From the NCBI GenBank assembly GCA_903858185.1, contig CAIOHT010000090.1, forward strand, positions 1 to 40,889: a stretch of 40,889 nt of DNA, given 5' to 3'. This document shows positions 34,639 through 40,889 of the stretch, one piece after another. A program made the position numbers and the translations under genes. The DNA is from an uncultured Caulobacterales bacterium. Its GTDB lineage: Bacteria; Pseudomonadota; Alphaproteobacteria; Caulobacterales; Caulobacteraceae. The stretch's first letter is position 1. Every line of letters begins with the position of its first letter. The notes under the pieces are model-generated. The model was not told the DNA's origin and ran no database searches. It worked only from the letters and a program-made list of their open reading frames with translations.

Positions 34639-35616
34639 ATGAGCGATCTGCACGCCGCCCTCACCGCCATAGCCCCGCAACTCGGCGGGACCACGATCGA
34701 AAACCTGCGTCGCCTGTCCGGCGGCGCCAGTCAGGAAACCTGGGCATTCAGCCTGAATACGGGCCGGCCGTTGATCCTGCGCCGCAAACCCCCGGGCACG
34801 GCCGGAGTCACCGGAACCGCGACGCCGCTGGCCACGGAGGCCGCCCTGATCCGCGCGGCGGCGCTGCAAGGCGCGCCTGTGCCGGAGGTGCTGGCCATCT
34901 GTGACCCCGGCAGCGAGGTCGGTGAAGCCTATGTGATGGCCGCGATCGAGGGCGAGACCCTCGGCAAGCGCATCGCCCGCGATGAGAACTTCGCCGCCAT
35001 CCGTCCGAAGCTGGCCTTCCAGTGCGGTGAGGCCCTGGCGAAGATTCACGCCATACCGCTCGACGACAGCCTGCCGCCGCTCAACCGGTCCGGCGCGCTG
35101 GACGAGCTGGACAAGTACGAGACGGTCTATCGCAACCTCGGCGCCCGTCGTCCGATCCTCGAAGCGGCGTTCCGATACCTCCGCGACCGCGCGCCGCCGC
35201 TCGATCGCCCGGTCATGCTCCACGGCGATTTCCGGAATGGAAACATCATGTTCCAGCCGGAAGCTGGTCTTGCTGCGGTGCTGGACTGGGAGCTGGTCCA
35301 CATCGGCGATCCGGCCGAGGACATGGGCTGGGTCTGTACCGCCTCCTGGCGCTTTGGCGGCGCAAAGCCCGTCGGCGGCTTCGGCGACTACGCGGACCTG
35401 CTGGCCGGCTATGAGGCCGCGGGCGGAACGCCGATCCCGCTCGAGCGCGTGCTCTACTGGCAGATGCTCGGGTCTCTGAAATGGGGCGTGATGTGCGAGG
35501 GCATGTACGCCTCATTCGCCAACGGCACCGATCCTTCGGTGGAGCGCGCCATGATCGGCCGGCGGACCTCGGAATGCGAGATCGACCTGATGGCCCTGCT
35601 GGAGCGTGCGGCATGA
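34639..35616 (+). CDS. APH-fold phosphotransferase family protein
   Basis: A 325-residue kinase-like protein of the aminoglycoside phosphotransferase superfamily. RLSGGASQETWAF (25-37) is the nucleotide-loop region. HGDFRNGN (195-202) holds the catalytic Asp and Asn, and DWE (216-218) holds the metal-binding Asp. This subgroup (ACAD10/11-like) is more often tied to acyl-CoA or small alcohol metabolism than to antibiotic resistance. It overlaps the next gene as ATGA, so the two products probably act together. Substrate unknown. Confidence 0.85.
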   Translation: MSDLHAALTAIAPQLGGTTIENLRRLSGGASQETWAFSLNTGRPLILRRKPPGTAGVTGTATPLATEAALIRAAALQGAPVPEVLAICDPGSEVGEAYVMAAIEGETLGKRIARDENFAAIRPKLAFQCGEALAKIHAIPLDDSLPPLNRSGALDELDKYETVYRNLGARRPILEAAFRYLRDRAPPLDRPVMLHGDFRNGNIMFQPEAGLAAVLDWELVHIGDPAEDMGWVCTASWRFGGAKPVGGFGDYADLLAGYEAAGGTPIPLERVLYWQMLGSLKWGVMCEGMYASFANGTDPSVERAMIGRRTSECEIDLMALLERAA

Positions 35617-35981
35617 TCACCCATCCGACGGCCCCTGAACTGATCGACTCGGTGATCCGGTTCATCGAGGAGCGCGCCGCGCCACAGTTGAAGGACCGCG
35701 ATGCCTTCCTCTGCCGGGTCGCCGTCAACGCCCTGGCCGCGGTGAAACGCGAGATCGAACAGGGCCCGGCGGCGGAAACCATGGCCGTCGAGCGACTCCG
35801 GGTCCTGCTGGGCCGGGACGGCGACTTCGCGACCCTGAACGCCGCCCTGTGTGACGGCATCCAGGGCGGCGACATTGACCCGCTCGACCCGGCGGTGCTG
35901 GCGCATATGAAGGCCAGCATCATCGACCAGGTCCGCATCGACCAGCCGCAGTACAGCGGGCTGAAGACCCTGACGTCCTGA
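35613..35981 (+). CDS. DUF6285-like small protein paired with the APH-fold kinase
   Basis: A 122-residue, mostly helical protein with no membrane segment. ATG 35613 overlaps the kinase stop. Conserved-looking blocks are PTAPELIDSVIRFIEE near the start and QGGDIDPLDPAVLAHMK near the end. Proteins of this type often follow APH-family kinase genes, which suggests a partner or regulatory subunit. The family name is from memory of that pairing and should be taken as probable. Confidence 0.7.
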   Translation: MITHPTAPELIDSVIRFIEERAAPQLKDRDAFLCRVAVNALAAVKREIEQGPAAETMAVERLRVLLGRDGDFATLNAALCDGIQGGDIDPLDPAVLAHMKASIIDQVRIDQPQYSGLKTLTS

Positions 35982-35986
35982 GCTGA

Positions 35987-37168
35987 TCAGTCGATCCGGT
36001 GAACGGGCGAGGTTCGGACCTCGACGGGCGCCGTCAGCGGCGGGGCCGTCCGACCGTAGACCTGTCGCCCCAGCAGCGCCGACACCCTCGCCTGCCCGTC
36101 GGCTTCAAGATCTCCGTAGAACAGGTTGTAGGGCGAGACCTTGAGCTTGTCGGCCCACCGTCGCGCAGGCCGGAACACCGACGACTTCGCCTTCGAGACG
36201 TCCAGGAAGCCGTCAACGCATCGGGTGCTGACCACGCGCTTGAGATAGGGCGGTCTCACGCCATAGCCCATGCCGCTGGCGTTTGCGGCGCCCAGGCTTT
36301 CCTGCTCGCTGACCGCTGCGTTGGTCGTCGTTCCGCTGAGCGGGTTCACGCACAGCACCTCGCGACCTTGCAGACCGGTCAGGATGCCGCTTTCGTCCCA
36401 GATCAGCGCGCGCTCGCGCATCCGCCGGCGATCACCGTCGCGCGGCGTCGCCCAGGCGACCACACAACGGGCCTGGTTGCGGCTGGTGCAGGCCGGCACC
36501 GGCGCGGTCCCGTCAAAGCTGCTCGCGGGAACCACTGTCTCGATCAGGTAGACGCCGGCAAGCCGTGACCGCAGCGCAGGGTCGGGCGCGATCTCCTCGC
36601 GCAGCAGCCGTTCGAGCAACAGCCCTCCCTGTTCGACGCCCACGATCACCAGCGGCCGCCCGCTGTTGTAGTGGGCCTTCCAGTATCGGAACGCCTCGCG
36701 CACATCGCCGTAAGCGAAGCCTCGCGCGGCCCGGGCGTCTTCGCGAAGGGTAAGCTGCGAATAAAGGCTGGCCTGCCGGTAGCGCGGCGCGAAGATCCGG
36801 CCGACACGGGCGAACGGCCCGGCGTAGTTGGGCAGCATGACCCGGTCCAGCTGGCGCATCGCGTCCTGGTCCCGGAGCGGCGAGTTCCAGTGATCGCCGC
36901 CGTCGTAGGTCGTCGGGTGAACAAAGAAGACGTCGGCGGGCAATTCCGCGACCGGATGCAGGCTGATCGGAATCGCCCAGGCCTTGGGGTCGGCATAGTT
37001 GGGGGCGCTTGGCGGCGTATAGGCCTGGAACGGCACCTTGGGGTCCAGCGACGTGCGCAGGATGTCGGCGCGGAACACGAAGGCTGCGACCGCCACGAGC
37101 ACGAGAAGCGCCGCCAGCCCCAATGCGATCCAGCGTTTGAACCCGGTCACGGTCATAGCTCTGAGCAT
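35987..37168 (-). CDS. DUF3089 family protein lacking the usual serine nucleophile
   Basis: A 393-residue protein with one N-terminal membrane segment (about 12-33, ALGLAALLVLVAVAAFVF), so it is probably membrane-anchored with its bulk in the periplasm. The alpha/beta-hydrolase-like DUF3089 pattern is visible: DVFFVHPTTY, RYRQASLY, DVREAFRYWKAHYNSGRPLVIVG and YLIETVVP. At the nucleophile elbow, where the family normally has GHSQG, this protein has GVEQG, so the Ser is replaced by Glu. It may be a binding protein or a modified enzyme. Start could also be the ATG four codons later. Convergent with the DUF6285 gene, 5 bases apart. Confidence 0.78.
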   Translation of the reverse strand: MLRAMTVTGFKRWIALGLAALLVLVAVAAFVFRADILRTSLDPKVPFQAYTPPSAPNYADPKAWAIPISLHPVAELPADVFFVHPTTYDGGDHWNSPLRDQDAMRQLDRVMLPNYAGPFARVGRIFAPRYRQASLYSQLTLREDARAARGFAYGDVREAFRYWKAHYNSGRPLVIVGVEQGGLLLERLLREEIAPDPALRSRLAGVYLIETVVPASSFDGTAPVPACTSRNQARCVVAWATPRDGDRRRMRERALIWDESGILTGLQGREVLCVNPLSGTTTNAAVSEQESLGAANASGMGYGVRPPYLKRVVSTRCVDGFLDVSKAKSSVFRPARRWADKLKVSPYNLFYGDLEADGQARVSALLGRQVYGRTAPPLTAPVEVRTSPVHRID

Positions 37169-37195
37169 TACACGACAGACCGGGAGCCGAGAACC

Positions 37196-38197
37196 CTACC
37201 GGTAGGGATCACCCGTGTTCAGGTAGCCACCGACATAGTCGGCGATGCCGTCTTCCAGCGGCGTCATCTGCCCCGCGTAACCTGCCTCACGCAGACGGTC
37301 CATCTTCGCCTCGGTGAAATACTGGTATTTGTCGCGGATCGAGGTCGGCATCGGGATGTAGTCGATCTGCGGCTCACGGCCGGCGGCCCGGAAGACGTTC
37401 TCGGCCATGTCGCGGAACGAACGCGCCTTGCCCGAGCCCAGGTTGAAGACGCCGTTCACCTCCTCGGTCTGGCTCAGCCACTGGACCACCTCGGCGACGT
37501 CGCGGACGTAGACGAAGTCGCGCAACTGACCGCCGTCCTCGTAGTCGGGGTTGTGCGACTTGAAGAGCTGGACCGAGCGACCGTCCTTCACGTGCGGCCA
37601 GATCTGCGAGGCGACTGACTTCATCGACGCCTTGTGCTCCTCGTTGGGGCCGTAGACGTTGAAGAACTTCAGACCCACCCACTGCGGCGGGGCGTAGTCG
37701 CGGGCGGCCTGACGCGCGGCGAACAGGTCGAACAGCGCCTTGGACCAGCCATAGGTGTTCAGCGGGCGCAGCGCCTTGAGCGACTCGATGTCGTCTCGGT
37801 CCTCGAAGCCCTGGGCCCCGTCGCCGTAGGTCGCGGCCGACGAGGCGTAAATGAACCGGCGCTGGCGGTCGGTGCACCAGCGGAACAGGTCACGAGACAG
37901 GCCGAAGTTCTGATGAATGATCTTGTCGGCGTCGGGCTCGGTGGTCGAGCTGATCGCGCCCATGTGGACGACCAGCGCAACGTCCTGCCAGCGCTTCTCG
38001 AGCCATTCCATCATGTTCTCGGGCGCGACGAAGTCGCCGATGGGATGCTTGGACAGGTTGCGCCACTTGCCCAGGTCCGCCTCCTGCAACCAGTCGCAGG
38101 CGACGAGGTCCAGCGACGGGTCCTCGGCCAGTCTGGCGATGATGTTGGAGCCGATGAACCCGGCCCCGCCGGTGACGAAAACAATGCGGCGGCTCAT
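37196..38197 (-). CDS. hldD: ADP-L-glycero-D-manno-heptose 6-epimerase
   Basis: Makes ADP-L-glycero-beta-D-manno-heptose for the LPS inner core from the D-form. A 333-residue extended SDR: GGAGFIG cofactor loop (10-16), SSAATYG (119-125) and YGWSK with Tyr149 and Lys153. FFNVYGPNEEHKASMKSVA is a strong HldD signature. It lies 3 bases after the hldE stop, so hldE-hldD form one operon. Confidence 0.95.
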   Translation of the reverse strand: MSRRIVFVTGGAGFIGSNIIARLAEDPSLDLVACDWLQEADLGKWRNLSKHPIGDFVAPENMMEWLEKRWQDVALVVHMGAISSTTEPDADKIIHQNFGLSRDLFRWCTDRQRRFIYASSAATYGDGAQGFEDRDDIESLKALRPLNTYGWSKALFDLFAARQAARDYAPPQWVGLKFFNVYGPNEEHKASMKSVASQIWPHVKDGRSVQLFKSHNPDYEDGGQLRDFVYVRDVAEVVQWLSQTEEVNGVFNLGSGKARSFRDMAENVFRAAGREPQIDYIPMPTSIRDKYQYFTEAKMDRLREAGYAGQMTPLEDGIADYVGGYLNTGDPYR

Positions 38198-38200
38198 GGG

Positions 38201-39667
38201 TCAGGCTTTCTCGATCATGCGGGCGATGGCGGCGGTGGTGGAGTAGCCCTCGACAATGGCGGCGAGTTTCACCTCGCCACCCCAGCCCTGGACAAGGTCA
38301 TGCCCGACGACCCCCTCGATGGTGTAGTCGGCGCCCTTGATCAGGACGTCGGGCCGGGCGGCGCGGATCAGCTCGACCGGCGTGTCCTCACTGAACGGGG
38401 CGACCAGATCGACCGAGCCCAGCCCGGCCAGAACGAGCGCGCGGGATTCCAGGTCGTTGACCGGCCGGCCCTCGCCCTTGAGCGCCCTCACCGAACTGTC
38501 GCTGTTCACGCCGACAATCAGCCGGTCGCACCAGGCGCGGGCCTGGGCCAGATAGGCCACATGACCCTTGTGCAGGATGTCGAAACAGCCGTTGGTGAAG
38601 CCGACCTTCAGACCCTGGGCGCGCCAGGCTGCGGCCTTTTCGGCCATCTGCGCGGCCAGGACGACCTTGGCCTCGGCGGGCGCCATGTGCGCGGCGATCT
38701 CGGCCTCGATCAGGTCATGCGGCGTGGCCACCGCGGTGCCGGCCTTGCCGACCACGACGCCGGAGGCCAGCAGGGCGAACGCGACGGCCAGATCAGGCGA
38801 GGCCCTGGCCGCCAGCGCCAGCCCCAGCGCCGCAAGCGCCGTATCGCCGGCCCCGGAGACATCGAAGACCTCGCGCGGCCGGCCCGGGAAATGGCGCACA
38901 GCCTCGCCGCGCACGGCCAGGCTCATGCCCTTGGCGGCGCGGGTGACCAGCACGGCTTTCGCCCGCGACAGGTCCAGCGCGCGCAGCAGGGCGGCCTCGA
39001 CCTCTTCATTGGTGTCGGTGGGAAGCTCGGTGGCTGCCGCCAGCTCGGCGGCGTTCGGCTTGACGATGTCGGCCGCGCCGTACCGGGCAAAGCTGCGCGC
39101 CTTGGAATCAACGATCAGCACGGCGCCGGACGCCTTCGCGGCGGTGAGGCAGGCCTCGATCACGGCAGGCGTCACGGCGCCCTTGCCGTAGTCGGACAGC
39201 AGGATGGCTCCGGCCCCGCCTGCGGCGTGGCGCACGGCCGTGACCAGCCGGACCTCGGCGTCCTTGCCCGCCGGGCGGGCGTCTTCCGAATCGACGCGCA
39301 AAAGTTGCTGGCCAGCGGCGACGTAGCGGGTCTTCACCGTGGTCGGCCGGCCGCGCTCGGCGACCAGATGGCCTTCCATCCCGGCTTCCGCACCGACCAG
39401 GCCGAGCGCCTCATTGGCGGCGGCGTCATCGCCGATCACGCCGGTCAGCGCCGCCAGGCCGCCAAGAGCAGCGACATTGCGCGCCACGTTGCCGGCGCCG
39501 CCGAGCATGGTTGTCTCGCGGCCCCGCGCCAGCACGGGTACGGGCGCCTCGGGCGAGGTGCGATTGACCTCGCCGTAGACGAAGCGGTCGATCATCACGT
39601 CGCCGACGCAGACCACGCGCACGCCGCTCACGGCGGTCAGCAATGACTGAAGGGAAGCCAGATCCAT
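38201..39667 (-). CDS. hldE: bifunctional heptose 7-phosphate kinase / heptose 1-phosphate adenylyltransferase
   Basis: Carries out two steps of ADP-heptose synthesis. 488 residues: an N-terminal PfkB-type kinase domain (about 1-320, with GDVMIDRFVYG, MLGGAGNVARNVAALGG and DVSGAGDT at 269-276) and a C-terminal nucleotidyltransferase domain (about 345-488, with GCFDILHKGH at 360-369 and VNSDSSVRALKG). The domains are fused, as in E. coli. It shares a 111-base divergent gap with kdsA. Confidence 0.95.
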   Translation of the reverse strand: MDLASLQSLLTAVSGVRVVCVGDVMIDRFVYGEVNRTSPEAPVPVLARGRETTMLGGAGNVARNVAALGGLAALTGVIGDDAAANEALGLVGAEAGMEGHLVAERGRPTTVKTRYVAAGQQLLRVDSEDARPAGKDAEVRLVTAVRHAAGGAGAILLSDYGKGAVTPAVIEACLTAAKASGAVLIVDSKARSFARYGAADIVKPNAAELAAATELPTDTNEEVEAALLRALDLSRAKAVLVTRAAKGMSLAVRGEAVRHFPGRPREVFDVSGAGDTALAALGLALAARASPDLAVAFALLASGVVVGKAGTAVATPHDLIEAEIAAHMAPAEAKVVLAAQMAEKAAAWRAQGLKVGFTNGCFDILHKGHVAYLAQARAWCDRLIVGVNSDSSVRALKGEGRPVNDLESRALVLAGLGSVDLVAPFSEDTPVELIRAARPDVLIKGADYTIEGVVGHDLVQGWGGEVKLAAIVEGYSTTAAIARMIEKA

Positions 39668-39778
39668 GCGGTCAGGGTGTGAGCTTTGACGCTAGGGTGG
39701 TCAAGCGGGCCGTCCTATATACCTGCCCACCAAATGTCGGCCCGGCCGCCGACTCGCTCAAGATCCGGAATGTGACCG

Positions 39779-40630
39779 ATGCCTGTGGTGACCCTGAAAC
39801 GCTGGAACTTCGCCATCGGCGAGGGGCATCCCCTGGTCGTGATCGCTGGCCTCAACGTGCTGGAAAACCTCGACCTGGCCCTGAGCGTCGGCAAGGAGCT
39901 CAAGGCGATCTGCGCCGATCTCGGCCTGCCCTACGTCTTCAAGGCCAGCTTCGACAAGGCCAACCGCTCCTCGATCAGGAGCTATCGCGGCCCCGGCCTG
40001 AAGGATGGCCTGGCCATGCTGGCCGAGGTGAAGGCGCAACTGAACGTGCCGATCGCCACCGACCTGCATGAAGCGGGGCAAGCCGAGGCGGTCGCCGCGG
40101 TCGCGGACCTGGTGCAGGTGCCGGCCTTCCTCTGTCGCCAGACCGACCTGATCGTCGCCACGGCCCGCGCCACGGCGGCTGCCGGCGGCGTGATGCACGT
40201 CAAGAAGGCGCAGTTCATCGCCCCCTGGGACTGCAAGAACATCATCGACAAGGCCCGCGAGGCGGCCCCCGACCTCGACATCATCCTGTGCGAGCGCGGC
40301 AGCTCGTTTGGCTACAACAACCTCGTCGTCGACATGCTCGGCATCGGCGAGATGCAGAAGCTGGGCGTGCCGGTGACCATCGACGCGACCCACGCGGTCC
40401 AGTTGCCCGGCGCGGATCCGCGCACAGGCGGGGCCTCCACGGGCGGCCGCCGCGCCGGCGTGCCTGTGATCGCCAAGGCGGCCGTCGCAGCCGGCGCCGA
40501 CGGCGTGTTCCTCGAGTTTCACCCGGAGCCGGACAAGGCCCTCTGCGACGGCCCCAGCTGCCTGCCGCTCGACGGCGCAGCCGGCCTGCTGACGACGTTG
40601 AAGGCCCTGCACGAGGCCGCCAGGGCCTGA
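39779..40630 (+). CDS. kdsA: 3-deoxy-8-phosphooctulonate synthase
   Basis: Condenses arabinose 5-phosphate with PEP to make Kdo 8-phosphate, the precursor of the first inner-core sugar of LPS. 283 residues, family length. Asn26 in GLNVLEN shows the metal-independent class, as in E. coli; the metal-dependent class has Cys there. Other family blocks are FKASFDKANRSS, TDLHE, QVPAFLCRQTDL, KKAQF and FLEFHPEPDKA. It diverges from hldE-hldD, so core-sugar genes are grouped here. Confidence 0.96.
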   Translation: MPVVTLKRWNFAIGEGHPLVVIAGLNVLENLDLALSVGKELKAICADLGLPYVFKASFDKANRSSIRSYRGPGLKDGLAMLAEVKAQLNVPIATDLHEAGQAEAVAAVADLVQVPAFLCRQTDLIVATARATAAAGGVMHVKKAQFIAPWDCKNIIDKAREAAPDLDIILCERGSSFGYNNLVVDMLGIGEMQKLGVPVTIDATHAVQLPGADPRTGGASTGGRRAGVPVIAKAAVAAGADGVFLEFHPEPDKALCDGPSCLPLDGAAGLLTTLKALHEAARA

Positions 40631-40690
40631 TCCGGTTGCCGTATTTCGCGGCGGGCTGATCCGACGTTCCGGTCGCGACGTAGACCAGTT

Positions 40691-40889
40691 GTGACCAGCG
40701 CGCTTCACCAGGTTCCGTCCTCCCCCGCCGGCCCGGCCATCGTCTGGTTCCGTCAGGACCTCAGGCTGACCGATAATCCGGCGCTGGCCGAGGCGGTCGC
40801 GACGGGCCGTCCGATCATTCCCCTCTACATTCTGGATGAAGCGCCGGGCGCGCGACCGCTTGGCGGCGCTACCCTGTGGTGGCTGGACA
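40691..40889 (+). CDS. deoxyribodipyrimidine photolyase, N-terminal fragment (runs off right edge)
   Basis: 66 complete codons from GTG 40691 to the window edge. IVWFRQDLRLTDNPALAEAV is the classical N-terminal block of the DNA photolyase/cryptochrome family, followed by the IIPLYILDEAPGARPLGGA strand. The protein would use FAD and blue light to split pyrimidine dimers, or be a cryptochrome; the catalytic part is outside the window. No clear ribosome binding site is seen before the GTG, and there is no ATG in range. Confidence 0.85.
   Translation, partial: MTSALHQVPSSPAGPAIVWFRQDLRLTDNPALAEAVATGRPIIPLYILDEAPGARPLGGATLWWLD

Noticed and set aside
37194..37207. Perfect 14-bp palindrome CCCTACCGGTAGGG at the hldD stop
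   Set aside because: It shares only ACCGGT with the pectin operator, lies at a gene end, and has no T tract. Probably chance.
37634..39646. 670-codon open frame on the plus strand
   Set aside because: Antisense to hldD and hldE, which match their families fully.

Overview
The window is GC-rich chromosomal DNA from an alphaproteobacterium, most likely Caulobacteraceae (Caulobacter, Phenylobacterium or a close relative). The strongest lineage clue is a PopA-type protein: two receiver-like domains followed by a degenerate GGDEF domain. Other support comes from the sdhE-mfd/recG arrangement, a very large TonB-dependent receptor, and REP-like hairpins between genes. I cannot fix the genus without a search.

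Positions 1-560 hold the N-terminal part of a repeat-rich protein that runs off the left edge, probably secreted by a type I system. Positions 847-20280 form a pectin and hexuronate utilisation region. It holds two secreted PL1-like pectate lyases, a TonB-dependent receptor, an ExuT-like MFS importer, KduI and KduD (unsaturated uronate branch), UxaC, a UxuB-type reductase and UxaA (saturated uronate branch), then KdgK and KdgA, which lead to pyruvate and glyceraldehyde 3-phosphate. A LacI-family regulator lies in the middle. A palindrome close to TGACACCGGTGTCA lies before four groups of these genes (five copies) and I found it nowhere else in the window. It is the probable operator that makes this one regulon. 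A FAH/MhpD-type hydratase, a VOC protein and a TusA-like protein sit in or beside these operons with no clear job.

Positions 20234-28546 are mixed: a YihY-family membrane protein, an alpha-methylacyl-CoA racemase, an SDR, popA, a FrnE-like DsbA thioredoxin, a CcdC/DUF1453-like membrane protein, and a two-subunit IorAB-type molybdenum hydroxylase. Positions 28651-34619 hold DNA repair genes: mfd and sdhE on the minus strand, diverging from recG. Positions 34639-37168 hold an APH-fold kinase coupled to a DUF6285-like protein and a DUF3089 protein that lacks the expected serine nucleophile. Positions 37196-40630 carry LPS inner-core genes (hldD, hldE, kdsA). A DNA photolyase begins at 40691 and runs off the right edge.

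I saw no tRNA, rRNA, CRISPR array or insertion sequence. Many long open frames antisense to real genes are products of high GC and were left out. All functions are read from motifs and context, with no database search.
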